The notes under the pieces were generated by a model, which was not told the origin of the DNA, ran no database searches, and saw nothing but the letters and a program-made list of their open reading frames with translations. Of a DNA stretch of 25,367 nucleotides, positions 6,284-14,092 are shown in pieces. Position numbers and translations under genes: made by a program. The number at the start of each line of letters is the position of its first letter. Position 1 is the first letter of the stretch. Origin of the DNA: UBA2283 sp041658955 (lineage in GTDB: Bacteria > Patescibacteriota > Microgenomatia > UBA12405); assembly GCA_041658955.1 (NCBI GenBank), contig JBAZZE010000012.1:1-25367 (forward strand), in the 5' to 3' direction.

Positions 6284-7438
6284 ATGAAACCTTGGCATGT
6301 AGGACTAATATTGATAATGATGGTACTGGTATCACTACAAGTGTTCATGAGTGTACTTAGTCAAAGAGAACAACAATTCTTGGGAAGCGAGCAAGTATTA
6401 AATAATAAATTAACTGAACTGCAAAAATCTTTGGAAGAGAAAAATAATTCATTTGAAGACTTTAAAAAAACTGACCAAGTACTCCTAAACCAAAAACTAG
6501 AAGCAGATCTCAAAGATATTAAAACAGGATATAGTGGATTAATCGGGACTTATGAAAGTTTAGTAGATCTGAGGGGTGAAAAAAAGTTGTATGCGAAAGT
6601 GGATAGTCTATTCGCCCAAGCATTAAACCAACTATCAGAAAATAACTACGCGTCAGCAACAGCGACAATAAAGAATTTAGAAGCAGAAATCAAAAAAGAA
6701 CAAGAGAAACGAGCCTTGGCGGCGGCTGCAGCAGTGCCAATAGCGACTGGTAATAGTGGAAGTACCGGGACGGTAAAAACCGATAGTGGAGAATTTAGAG
6801 CTAATATAATTAGTGCTGATTTGAGGACAACTAAGGTGGTAGTTGACACAGCATCCCCAAGCGATTGTGCTGATAATTGTCCGGTACTACCACTGGCTAC
6901 TTTTGCCCAAAGATCTGGAGCTTTCGCGGCTATAAATGGACCATATTTTTGCCCAGCAACCTACCCCGCTTGCGTTAATAAGAAAAACTCATTTGATACT
7001 TTAATGATGAATAAAAATAAAACCTATTTTAATTCGGGGAATAATGTTTATAGCTCGGTACCAGCGGCTATTTTTTCAACAACTTCCCGATTTGTACGTC
7101 AGTCATCAGAATGGGGTCGAGACACAGGAATTGATAGTGTAATTGCGGGACAGCCACTTCTAGTATTTAATGGACAGTCAATGTTTGGGGGTGATGGTGA
7201 TCCTAAAAAGTCTGGTAAAGGTACTCGAGCTTTTATTGGAGCAACTGATAATACGGTGTACATCGGGCTCGTCTATAACGTGACAGTCGCAGAAATGGCG
7301 AACGTGATCGCATCAAAAGGAATAAAAAATGCAATTAACTTGGATAGTGGTGGATCGATTGCGATGTGGAATAATGGCAGGTATGTGGCTGGGCCAGGTA
7401 GAGATTTGCCCTTTGGAATAATGCTAGTTCGCCGATAA
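6284..7438 (+). CDS. Membrane-anchored phosphodiester glycosidase-like (NAGPA domain) protein
   Basis: A 384-residue protein. Residues about 7-26 form a single N-terminal membrane anchor; about 28-145 are charged, heptad-like and alpha-helical (coiled coil, with LTELQKSLEEKN and TIKNLEAEIKKEQEK), ending in an Ala-rich stretch and a Gly/Ser/Thr linker. The C-terminal 220 residues match the phosphodiester glycosidase (NAGPA-like) domain, with AAINGPYF, the late INLDSGGSIAMW motif and a final GRDLPFGIMLVRR. NAGPA-type enzymes cleave GlcNAc-1-phosphodiesters; bacterial relatives act on wall or surface polysaccharides. Cysteines at CADNC and CPATYPAC suggest disulfides outside the cell. The coiled coil probably holds the enzyme away from the membrane. 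Confidence 0.8.
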   Translation: MKPWHVGLILIMMVLVSLQVFMSVLSQREQQFLGSEQVLNNKLTELQKSLEEKNNSFEDFKKTDQVLLNQKLEADLKDIKTGYSGLIGTYESLVDLRGEKKLYAKVDSLFAQALNQLSENNYASATATIKNLEAEIKKEQEKRALAAAAAVPIATGNSGSTGTVKTDSGEFRANIISADLRTTKVVVDTASPSDCADNCPVLPLATFAQRSGAFAAINGPYFCPATYPACVNKKNSFDTLMMNKNKTYFNSGNNVYSSVPAAIFSTTSRFVRQSSEWGRDTGIDSVIAGQPLLVFNGQSMFGGDGDPKKSGKGTRAFIGATDNTVYIGLVYNVTVAEMANVIASKGIKNAINLDSGGSIAMWNNGRYVAGPGRDLPFGIMLVRR

Positions 7439-7440
7439 GG

Positions 7441-7446
7441 TAAAAT
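7441..7446 (+). promoter_or_regulatory. -10 TAAAAT before the gene at 7452
   Basis: TAAAAT ends five bases before the ATG at 7452, three bases after the stop of the upstream gene. No good -35 is visible. It may be an internal promoter or chance; the spacing matches the window-wide pattern. Confidence 0.35.
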
Positions 7447-7451
7447 ATTAT

Positions 7452-8291
7452 ATGGAACTAACCGTAGCTGATCAAAGAGTTTTGATATTTAGTGACCAAA
7501 TAACCCCAGAAGAAGCTGAGGAAAAAGCTTGGGAGAAAAAGGTTGACTCATTTGGGACTTTGAATAAACTAGGAAGTTTTTTATCAAAACCAAAAGAGGA
7601 AGACTTCGAACTAATTTATAGTGAACACCGATACCAGCCGTTTTGGCATGTAATAGCTAGAGCGCATTATGTCTACGACCGAAATACAGAATACGAAGTA
7701 AAAACTGCCGGATCTGAGGTAAATTCTGTAAATCTTTTTAAAACAGAGTTTGAGGTAAAGAATGGACATATTCACATACCAGTATTGGAACATTGTACTC
7801 AAGAAGAAGTGGATGAGGTGTTGGTCGATGGAGTAAATGGGAGGAATAATCCGGAACTAAAAAAATATTTGTCATTATCTCCTAAACAAGTAAAGAATAT
7901 GGAAAAAATGGTTAAAAAAGACTCGATTATGATCCCCCCTTCAACTAGGATTTCGGCAATTATGAGAGATTCGCTATCAAAAATGATCAAGGGGATTCAG
8001 GCAGATGCAATTCTTGAAGAAACGGTCAAAGTAGAGTGTGTGGATCTTTATTATCACCCGGTATATGCTTTCAAATTCAGATGGAAGACTAAGGGAAAAG
8101 AAGCAATTGTGGAAGTAGATGGATTAACCGGGGAAGTGCGACCAGGTGAACGGGTGTTTTCTGAGTACCTGGGAAAAATACTGGATACCAACTTTTTATT
8201 TGACCTCGGGGCTGATGCCGCAGGCATGCTAATTCCCGGTGGCAGTATTGCTGTAAAAATTACCAAGAAATATTTGGACACCAAAAAATAA
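7452..8291 (+). CDS. Hypothetical protein, 279 residues
   Basis: I do not recognise this family with confidence. The protein is mainly soluble and charged. Two segments look alike: RYQPFWHVIARAHYVYDR (about residues 56-73) and YYHPVYAFKFRW (about 201-212), each an aromatic, His-containing beta strand pair, which may mark two copies of a small beta domain. The second is followed by EAIVEVDGLTGEVRPG, resembling the strand-turn of PepSY-like domains. The last 40 residues contain a Gly-rich hydrophobic stretch (AAGMLIPGGSIAVKI) that could touch a membrane. It is adjacent to the small gene at 8294 (2-base gap), which probably works with it. Confidence 0.6.
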   Translation: MELTVADQRVLIFSDQITPEEAEEKAWEKKVDSFGTLNKLGSFLSKPKEEDFELIYSEHRYQPFWHVIARAHYVYDRNTEYEVKTAGSEVNSVNLFKTEFEVKNGHIHIPVLEHCTQEEVDEVLVDGVNGRNNPELKKYLSLSPKQVKNMEKMVKKDSIMIPPSTRISAIMRDSLSKMIKGIQADAILEETVKVECVDLYYHPVYAFKFRWKTKGKEAIVEVDGLTGEVRPGERVFSEYLGKILDTNFLFDLGADAAGMLIPGGSIAVKITKKYLDTKK

Positions 8292-8293
8292 AT

Positions 8294-8515
8294 ATGGCTG
8301 GCAAAGGAGATTTGCTTCCTAGAGAAGCTCTGATAAAAGCGATCGCTGTGGCATCTGGTGGTGAAAATATGTCGATACTGACAAAAGTTCTGCTACAAAA
8401 TGCGATGAAAGAAGGAAGCCAAATCAGCGATGAACAACTACAAGCTATTTTGAGAAAGAAGTTGGGATTACCGGCAAATAATCAAGAAGGTGGAAATGGT
8501 AGCAACCGAAGATGA
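8294..8515 (+). CDS. Hypothetical small protein, 73 residues
   Basis: An unrecognised 73-residue protein: an alpha-helical body (PREALIKAIAVASGG, ILTKVLLQNAMKEG and SDEQLQAILRKKLGL) and a polar Gly/Asn-rich tail ending SNRR. No cysteines, membrane segment or signal. It starts two bases after the previous gene and its stop overlaps the MFS start (ATGA), so all three are probably on one transcript. The helical pattern suggests a small adaptor or regulator, but that is only a guess. Confidence 0.6.
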   Translation: MAGKGDLLPREALIKAIAVASGGENMSILTKVLLQNAMKEGSQISDEQLQAILRKKLGLPANNQEGGNGSNRR

Positions 8516-9711
8516 AAAATAATATTCGGCTAGCTTACATACTTTCATTTGTAAGTGAGTTGTACTTTCCAATTTCAATTTGGTTGTTTTATTATCTAAG
8601 GTATTTAACTTTTTCTGAGATAGGGATATTGACTGCGGTCAAATTATTGTCAGCAATAATATTTGAAGTACCAACTGGAGTATTTGCCGATAAAGTTGGA
8701 CGGAAGAAGGCGATTGTGATTTCGTTCTTTTTATACGGTCTGGTTATGTTTGGATTTGCTGGAGTATCGGTATTTTGGATGTTTATAGTTCTGGATATAT
8801 TTAAAGCTTTATCGAGTGCATTTTATTCGGGAAGTATGGAGGCTTTGGTTTACGATACTTTAAAAGAAGAAGGACAAGAAGAACACTATGACAAGGTAGT
8901 AGCGAATATGGAAAGCATTGCTTGGATTGGGTTGTTTGTATCTTCAGTATTAGGAGGATTTTTATATTATGTTTGGTTTAGATCCCCTTACTTGGTTCAA
9001 GGAACTCTATATATAATTTCAGGAATTATCGCTTTGGGACTGATAGAGCCAAAAATTGATACTAAAAAATATTCTTGGAATGAGGTGTGGAAGGGTAATT
9101 TTTCAGGTTTTTCGGAATTATTTGCAAATAATAAGATTGCTCAAATGACAGTGGTATTTGTAATATTGGGAGCTGGATATTTTGTGGCTTCGGAACTGAT
9201 GGGGATTTCACAAGCCAGAGAATATGGAATGGACTCACGAGGAGCGGGAATATTATTTGGAGTGGGATACGTCGTGTCAGCTCTGTTCTCGCAATTTTAT
9301 CCCGTATTACGAAAAAGGCTGGGAGGAAAAAACTTACTTTACATAGTGGCAACAGTTTTGATTGGATCGTTTTTGGTGGCTAAATGGGTAGGGATAGTAA
9401 TGGGATCGATATTAATAGTTTCCAGAATATCCAGTTCAACAACTTTTAGAAATACCCGATCGAGTGTGATTAATAAATTAATCGGGTCAAAGGCACGAGC
9501 AACCTCGATATCAACATTAGTGCTTTTGTCACAACTACCAATGGCAATAATGGCTTATTTTTTGGGTGATTATATAGATAAACATTCGCCAAATATGTTG
9601 GCATGGCTAGTAGGATGGGTGATGATAATTACATTGGTTTTACAATGGCTATACTTTAGGACTAGAATAAAGTATGAATCCAACAATGCAATGGTACGCA
9701 ACACTAGTTAA
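8512..9711 (+). CDS. Major facilitator superfamily transporter
   Basis: A 399-residue protein with about 12 membrane helices in two halves. The loop after helix 2 carries the MFS motif A-like sequence GVFADKVGRKKAIV (about residues 57-70), the main family marker. The region PTGVFADK and the later YFLGDYIDKHSP fit efflux-type MFS proteins. The substrate cannot be told. It overlaps the preceding small gene by four bases and the TspO gene begins 38 bases before its end, so translation of this whole group is likely coupled. Confidence 0.85.
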   Translation: MKNNIRLAYILSFVSELYFPISIWLFYYLRYLTFSEIGILTAVKLLSAIIFEVPTGVFADKVGRKKAIVISFFLYGLVMFGFAGVSVFWMFIVLDIFKALSSAFYSGSMEALVYDTLKEEGQEEHYDKVVANMESIAWIGLFVSSVLGGFLYYVWFRSPYLVQGTLYIISGIIALGLIEPKIDTKKYSWNEVWKGNFSGFSELFANNKIAQMTVVFVILGAGYFVASELMGISQAREYGMDSRGAGILFGVGYVVSALFSQFYPVLRKRLGGKNLLYIVATVLIGSFLVAKWVGIVMGSILIVSRISSSTTFRNTRSSVINKLIGSKARATSISTLVLLSQLPMAIMAYFLGDYIDKHSPNMLAWLVGWVMIITLVLQWLYFRTRIKYESNNAMVRNTS

Positions 9712-10072
9712 ACCATTTTGGGCTCCTCCAGCATATTTATTTGGACCAGTGTGGACTGTTCTCTATATCTTGATTGTGATCTCGTTTGGATTTGTGTTTA
9801 GATTGGCTTGGAATAAAAAATCTTATCGAAAGTTGGTGTTACCGTTTTTTCTAAACCTAATATTTAATGTATTATTTACACCGATTCAGTTTGGACTAAG
9901 AAATAATTGGCTGGCACTCCTAGATATATTGCTGGTATTAGGAACATTAATCTGGGCGATGAGAGTAATTTATAAAAAACAACCATATATCGCTTACGCG
10001 CAGATCCCCTACCTACTGTGGGTTAGTTTTGCGACTATATTGCAAATTACAATTACATTTTTGAACTTTTAA
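9674..10072 (+). CDS. tspO: TspO/MBR family protein
   Basis: A 132-residue protein with five membrane helices. Family landmarks are all present: WYATLVKPFWAPPAYLFGPVW (read as two parts, WYATLVKPFWAPP and AYLFGPVWTVLY), NVLFTPIQFGL in helix 3, ALLDILLVLGTLIWAM in helix 4, and IPYLLWVSFATILQITI with a final LN in helix 5. TspO proteins bind porphyrins and some degrade them with light and oxygen; they are linked to oxidative stress. Met5 (9686) is an alternative start, but the ATG at 9674 is acceptable. It overlaps the MFS gene and touches DUF2177 (TAATG). Confidence 0.85.
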   Translation: MNPTMQWYATLVKPFWAPPAYLFGPVWTVLYILIVISFGFVFRLAWNKKSYRKLVLPFFLNLIFNVLFTPIQFGLRNNWLALLDILLVLGTLIWAMRVIYKKQPYIAYAQIPYLLWVSFATILQITITFLNF

Positions 10073-10470
10073 TGTTTATAAAACTGTACGGAATTGCACT
10101 GCCAATTTTTTTGATAATCGATGGTATGTGGCTGGGATTGGTAGCCAAAAACTTCTATGCAAAACAATTGGGTTATTTGATGACCTCAACACCAAACTGG
10201 GCGGCGGCGGGAATTTTTTATCTACTTTATATAGTTGGCTTAGTAGTACTGGTGATAGAGCCGGCGATGAACAACGGATCAATAGTAGAGGCTTTACTAA
10301 AAGGAGCTCTATTCGGTCTGGTGGGTTACGCTACCTATGATTTGACCAACTTGGCAACCATAAAAGATTGGCCTCTTTTAGTTACGATAGTTGATCTAAT
10401 CTGGGGAACTGTGTTATCGGCAACAATATCAACATTAACGGTAGTCTTGGCTAAAAAAATCGGACTATGA
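10072..10470 (+). CDS. DUF2177 family membrane protein
   Basis: A 132-residue protein with four membrane helices, matching DUF2177: an early FLIIDGMWLGLVAKNFYAKQLG and a middle GYATYDLTNLATIKDWP, which is the family's most recognisable motif, followed by VDLIWGTVLSA. Function is unknown. From memory, DUF2177 genes often sit near TspO, DUF1295 and lipid-modification or photolyase genes in other bacteria, so a light- or oxygen-related membrane role is plausible. The ATG shares a base with the stop of tspO, and the stop overlaps the DUF1295 start (ATGA). Confidence 0.85.
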   Translation: MFIKLYGIALPIFLIIDGMWLGLVAKNFYAKQLGYLMTSTPNWAAAGIFYLLYIVGLVVLVIEPAMNNGSIVEALLKGALFGLVGYATYDLTNLATIKDWPLLVTIVDLIWGTVLSATISTLTVVLAKKIGL

Positions 10471-11225
10471 ACCAATTTGGATTCTTATTCTTGATAGTAA
10501 TAGGTTACATGATGATTTGGTTTGGGATGTCGGTTGTACAAAAGAGAAATGATGTGGCTGATGTGGCTTGGGGTGTGGGATTTATTATTGTGGCTTGGGC
10601 TTCTTTTTCAATAGGCGAAGGAACAATTAAAGCAATTATTGTAAATATAATGGTGACAATTTGGGGCGGAAGGTTGGCGAGACATATATATTTCCGAAAT
10701 AAAAATAAGCCAGAGGATTATCGATATTTGGAATGGAGGAAAACTTGGAAAAACTTCTATCTCCGGAGCTTTTTGCAGGTATTTTTGTTGCAAGGGATAC
10801 TTTTGTACATAATCTCTTTGCCAGTGATATTGATTAATCTGAGTCAGAATCAATGGAGGACAATAGATTTTGTGGGGATTATACTTTGGATGATAGGATT
10901 TTGGTTTGAAAGTACTGCCGATAGTCAGCTTCGAAAATTTATAGCAAATAAAAAAAATAAGGGCAAAATCATGAACGTAGGCTTATGGAAATACAGTCGA
11001 CATCCAAACTATTTTGGTGAAGTGACTATGTGGTGGGGAATATGGTTAATGTCGTTATCATATGGTGGCTTTTGGACGATTGTTGGACCAGGAATGATCA
11101 CATATTTGATTGTATTTGTATCGGGGGTTCCCTTACTTGAGAAAAAATTTGCAGGAAGAAAAGACTGGGAGATTTACAAGAGTAAAACTAGTGTACTCGT
11201 TCCGTGGTGGTCTATAATTAAGTAG
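10467..11225 (+). CDS. DUF1295 family (steroid 5-alpha-reductase-like) membrane protein
   Basis: A 252-residue polytopic protein matching DUF1295. The start QKRNDVADVAWGVGF and the C-terminal core LWKYSRHPNYFGEVTMWWG, PLLEKKFAGRKDWEIYKS are diagnostic; they resemble the NADPH-binding C-terminus of steroid 5-alpha-reductases and isoprenylcysteine methyltransferases. Members are presumed to reduce or methylate lipids, but the reaction is not established. It is the last tightly overlapped gene of the MFS-TspO-DUF2177-DUF1295 string; the cupin follows after 21 bases. Confidence 0.85.
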   Translation: MNQFGFLFLIVIGYMMIWFGMSVVQKRNDVADVAWGVGFIIVAWASFSIGEGTIKAIIVNIMVTIWGGRLARHIYFRNKNKPEDYRYLEWRKTWKNFYLRSFLQVFLLQGILLYIISLPVILINLSQNQWRTIDFVGIILWMIGFWFESTADSQLRKFIANKKNKGKIMNVGLWKYSRHPNYFGEVTMWWGIWLMSLSYGGFWTIVGPGMITYLIVFVSGVPLLEKKFAGRKDWEIYKSKTSVLVPWWSIIK

Positions 11226-11246
11226 AGTTATAAATTTCACATAAAT

Positions 11247-11645
11247 ATGCAGGGATACAACATCAACATTGAAGAGGCCACAATTAAAAATACAAACTTT
11301 AGACAAGTACTATATACCGGAAAACATAGTCAGCTAGTACTGATGAGTTTGCCACCAAAAGAAGAAATTGGGATGGAAGTCCATACTGACAATGATCAAT
11401 TTTTTAGATTTGAAAGTGGATTTGGAAAAGTAATTATTGATGGTAATGAATATATTGTGACTAATGGGTCAGCAATAGTAGTTCCCTCTGGCGCCCAACA
11501 CAACGTAATTAATACCTCAGAAACTGAGGATTTAAAACTGTACACAATTTATTCACCAGCACATCACAAGGATAAAATTGTCAGAGCTACCAAGGCTGAA
11601 GCAGTGGCCAATGAAGCAGAGTTTGACGGAATTACCTCTGAATAA
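11247..11645 (+). CDS. Cupin-domain protein
   Basis: A 132-residue single-domain cupin. Motif 1 is MEVHTDNDQFFRFESGFGKV (about residues 46-65), supplying His48 and a Glu as metal ligands, and motif 2 is IVVPSGAQHNVIN, supplying the last His. This subgroup resembles small mannose-6-phosphate-isomerase-like cupins, but it is too short to be the full enzyme. Likely a metal-binding protein of unknown substrate. TATAAA at 11229-11234 lies 12 bases before the ATG and may be a separate -10 with a short leader; otherwise it reads through from DUF1295. The frame remains open for 38 codons past its TAA, which is probably chance. Confidence 0.8.
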   Translation: MQGYNINIEEATIKNTNFRQVLYTGKHSQLVLMSLPPKEEIGMEVHTDNDQFFRFESGFGKVIIDGNEYIVTNGSAIVVPSGAQHNVINTSETEDLKLYTIYSPAHHKDKIVRATKAEAVANEAEFDGITSE

Positions 11646-11745
11646 CAGATAGCTTTGAGTAAATTGAGATTGGACAAGCTAATCCTGAGAACTGGTAATA
11701 TAAATACTGAAAAGCTTACTAGTCTACAAGTAAGGATAGTAAAAC
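11646..11745 (+). promoter_or_regulatory. Intergenic region with inverted repeat upstream of the b5 genes
   Basis: A 100-base gap that separates the cupin from the electron-transfer region. It contains an inverted repeat, CTTACT (11715-11720) and AGTAAG (11729-11734), eight bases apart, directly upstream of the first b5-like gene. AAGGAT (11732-11737), eight bases before the ATG at 11746, could be a Shine-Dalgarno site. The repeat might be an operator or a leader hairpin. No convincing -35/-10 pair was found. Confidence 0.3.
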
Positions 11746-12114
11746 ATGTCAGAAATAATTAAAAAAATATTATTGGTGGGGGCAACTATTATTTTAGTTT
11801 TGGCGACAATAAGAATGGGACGGTTGCTCCAAAAGCCAAAAGTGGTAGTTCCAAACAATCTAACTAGAATATTTTATATTGACGAACTTAAAGGATATGA
11901 TGGAACGGTTGAAAATAGACCAATATATTTGGCGTATGAAGGTTATGTTTACAATGTAACCGAAGGTAAGGAATTTTATAAACCAGGTGGTGTTTACCAT
12001 TCTTTGGCTGGAAGGGATGCCACAAAGGAGCTTAATTTTGCCGGCGGATCAATCATTAAGAAAAAATATCCGATTGCGGGAAGATTGAGTCAGGATATTT
12101 TAATCAAACCTTAA
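11746..12114 (+). CDS. Membrane-anchored cytochrome b5-like (MAPR-type) heme protein
   Basis: A 122-residue protein with one N-terminal membrane helix (residues 6-24) followed by a cytochrome b5-like domain (about 42-120). The features are those of the MAPR (membrane-associated progesterone receptor) branch: FYIDELKGYDG, PIYLAYEGYVYNVTEG, and EFYKPGGVYHSLAGRDAT. The tyrosine in GGVY (Y84) aligns with the tyrosine that binds heme in human PGRMC1; there is no HPGG histidine. Thus a five-coordinate, Tyr-bound heme is expected, unlike a classical electron-carrier b5. The orientation puts the domain either in the cytoplasm or outside; the positive residues on both sides of the helix do not settle it. 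It stands first in the proposed electron-transfer cluster. Confidence 0.75.
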   Translation: MSEIIKKILLVGATIILVLATIRMGRLLQKPKVVVPNNLTRIFYIDELKGYDGTVENRPIYLAYEGYVYNVTEGKEFYKPGGVYHSLAGRDATKELNFAGGSIIKKKYPIAGRLSQDILIKP

Positions 12115-12159
12115 TGTAGGTGGTAATAGAATGGAAAGTAATTATTAATTACTTTACAA

Positions 12160-12792
12160 ATGAACGAAACATTTTTGTCTTCAATGGGTTTTAAATTATT
12201 ACTTTTAGTGACCGCGGGCGTATCTGTCGCAACGATGGGAGTAGCTGCTTCGAAGGCGACAGAGTCTTTTGGTAAAAGCAGAATTCCTAAAACTGGATTA
12301 GAAATTCCTCAACCAACCGTAACAGTGGCCGCTGAAAGCGGATCGGTTGATTTGAAATTAATTGAAGAAGCAAAAACAAAAAAAACTGAGGGTAAATGTG
12401 TGATTACCTTATTCTCTAAACAGTATGATGTAACCGAGGTAAATAAGACTGGTGGAAGTACAGATATTTTTGACTGCGGAGATGATATGTCCAGCCGATA
12501 TTCAGCTAAATACGGTAAAGATGTAAGTAGAATGGAAAAATACTTAGTCGGTGCCACAAGTACAAACAATGAGGCAATACCAACCACGATTCCAACTAGC
12601 GGAGCCACAGTGACGGCGATGCCAACGGCACAGCCAATACAACAGGGTGGAGACGACTCAATGGAGTTTGAAGATGACGACAATGAGAGAGAGGATAGTG
12701 AGCATACAGATAGATATGAAAAGAAAGAATCTGAATCTAAGGAAACTGAAGTGAAAAGTGAAAGTCGAGAATTAGAAAGTAAAGACAATTAA
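12160..12792 (+). CDS. Secreted b5-like protein lacking axial histidines, acidic tail
   Basis: A 210-residue exported protein. Residues about 10-30 form a signal peptide or anchor. The central part, about 79-131, follows the cytochrome b5 plan and closely parallels the protein at 14089: CVITLFSKQYDVTEV, then TGGSTDIFDCGDDMSS, then MEKYLVG. Both proteins have two cysteines 26 residues apart (C80 and C106 here). At the first axial position, where b5 has HPGG, this protein has KTGG (K96), and near the second it has SAKYG instead of a histidine. Heme binding is therefore doubtful or uses other ligands. A Thr/Pro-rich linker (about 135-160) leads to a highly charged Glu/Ser/Lys tail. Such linkers suit an extracellular or surface location. 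A weak TACTTT lies four bases before the ATG; the gap to the previous gene is 45 bases. Confidence 0.6.
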   Translation: MNETFLSSMGFKLLLLVTAGVSVATMGVAASKATESFGKSRIPKTGLEIPQPTVTVAAESGSVDLKLIEEAKTKKTEGKCVITLFSKQYDVTEVNKTGGSTDIFDCGDDMSSRYSAKYGKDVSRMEKYLVGATSTNNEAIPTTIPTSGATVTAMPTAQPIQQGGDDSMEFEDDDNEREDSEHTDRYEKKESESKETEVKSESRELESKDN

Positions 12793-12796
12793 ATAA

Positions 12797-12802
12797 TATA
12801 AT
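12797..12802 (+). promoter_or_regulatory. -10 TATAAT of the flavocytochrome gene, leaderless spacing
   Basis: Consensus TATAAT ending six bases before the ATG at 12809, within the 16-base gap after the b5-like gene. The -35 region would lie in the end of that gene and is not conspicuous. Confidence 0.45.
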
Positions 12803-12808
12803 TTACCT

Positions 12809-14092
12809 ATGAAATCGATTGGAAACTGGATTCTCTGGGTAATAATACTGATAACACTGGGAATGTTTGTAAGTTCCAAAGCAGACATAACTGAAGTTAT
12901 GGCAACACCATGGCTAAGTGCATCTCAAGCACTAGCCTTGGTGGGCACTGCTTTATTGTCAATGAGTTTTGTACTTAGTAGTCGGGCGAGATTCTTGGAA
13001 AGCCTTTTTGGAGGAATGGATAAAGTGATGAAGGTACATCATATAGTGGGTGGCATATCTTTTTTGTTGATTATTAACCATCCCCTTTTTTTGGCAATAG
13101 ATGCGATACCAAATTTTCAAATAGCGACTAGATATTTTTGGTTATCAACCAATTTGAGTTATAGCTTAGGTGTGGGGGCATTGTATACACTCATTATTAC
13201 TTTATTGCTGACGCTAGTAATAAAATTGCCATATGATTTGTGGCTGAAGACACATGATTTTATGGGGCTTGCCCTGCTTTTAGGAAGTCTGCATGTTTAT
13301 ACAATTAGTAGCGATGTGTCGAGATATGCACCACTACGAATATGGATGTTTGGATTATTAGGTGTAGGTTTTTTCTCATTTATATATAAAGTATTTTTAT
13401 ACTCGAGTTTTGGTCCTAAATATAAATATTCAGTTAACTCTATCAGGAGGCTGAAAGATGTCTATGAGATTACCCTGCTACCGATAGACGATAAGGTAAG
13501 TTTTCTGCCGGGACAATTTGTGTTTATAAATTTTGAAGTCTTAGGACTTGAGGAAAAACACCCGTTCACAATCTCTTCTGCACCAACATTTAATGGGTTA
13601 AGAATCTCGGTTAAGGCTTTGGGTGACTATACAGTCAAGCTGAATCAACTTAAAGATGGAATGATCGCTAACGTATGGGGGCCTTATGGACGTTTTTATA
13701 AAGGAATGAGTGATGAGGCTAAAGATGTAGTAATGATAGCTGGTGGGATTGGAATTACTCCGTTTCTGAGCATGCTGAACAATGAGTTAACCAAGAACTT
13801 AAAAAGAAAAGTTTGGTTGTATTATGGCGCTAGTTCAACCGAAGATGCGGTATATGATACCGAAATCTCGGCAATTGAGGAAAAATTAACAAACTTAAAT
13901 TACTTTAGACATTTTGGAGGGATAAAACCGAGAGTAAGTGTAGATGTACTAAAAGAGAAATTGGGAGAACTTTCAAATAAGCTTTTTTATATTTGTGGGC
14001 CGACTATTATGATGGAAAATTTGAGTGAACAACTAATAAAAAATGGTGTCAAAAGAAAAAATATTATTATGGAAGATTTTGCTTTCAAATGA
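12809..14092 (+). CDS. Ferric-reductase/NOX-type transmembrane flavocytochrome
   Basis: A 427-residue protein joining a ferric-reductase-like membrane domain to a cytoplasmic FAD/NAD(P)H reductase. About six membrane helices occupy residues 5-200. Two histidine pairs fit the bis-heme pattern of the FRE/NOX superfamily: H77-x13-H91 (HHIVGGISFLLIINHP) and H149-x12-H162 (THDFMGLALLLGSLH). The FAD part has LPGQFVFINF and HPFTISSAP (251-259); the nucleotide part has GGIGITPF (312-319) and ICGPTIMM (395-402); the C-terminus ends EDFAFK, near the flavin in this family. It would take electrons from NAD(P)H and pass them through two b hemes to the outer face. It lies between two secreted b5-like genes, overlapping the second by four bases (ATGA). 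Acceptors could be Fe(III), the b5 partners or O2. Confidence 0.85.
   Translation: MKSIGNWILWVIILITLGMFVSSKADITEVMATPWLSASQALALVGTALLSMSFVLSSRARFLESLFGGMDKVMKVHHIVGGISFLLIINHPLFLAIDAIPNFQIATRYFWLSTNLSYSLGVGALYTLIITLLLTLVIKLPYDLWLKTHDFMGLALLLGSLHVYTISSDVSRYAPLRIWMFGLLGVGFFSFIYKVFLYSSFGPKYKYSVNSIRRLKDVYEITLLPIDDKVSFLPGQFVFINFEVLGLEEKHPFTISSAPTFNGLRISVKALGDYTVKLNQLKDGMIANVWGPYGRFYKGMSDEAKDVVMIAGGIGITPFLSMLNNELTKNLKRKVWLYYGASSTEDAVYDTEISAIEEKLTNLNYFRHFGGIKPRVSVDVLKEKLGELSNKLFYICGPTIMMENLSEQLIKNGVKRKNIIMEDFAFK

Noticed and set aside
9062..9352. 96-codon minus-strand frame within the MFS gene
   Set aside because: Shadow of a strong transporter gene, with no family features or promoter.
10076..10340. 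Open frames on both strands inside DUF2177
   Set aside because: The real frame is a full-length DUF2177 protein; the others are chance.
11646..11759. 38 open codons following the cupin stop in the same frame
   Set aside because: No start, no recognisable sequence, and the cupin is complete; a stop-free run of this length is unremarkable.
12309..12788. Long Ser-rich minus-strand open frame opposite the b5-like gene
   Set aside because: It mirrors the acidic Ser/Glu/Lys tail of the plus-strand protein; no promoter or start signal, low-complexity, and the plus frame has recognisable domain structure.
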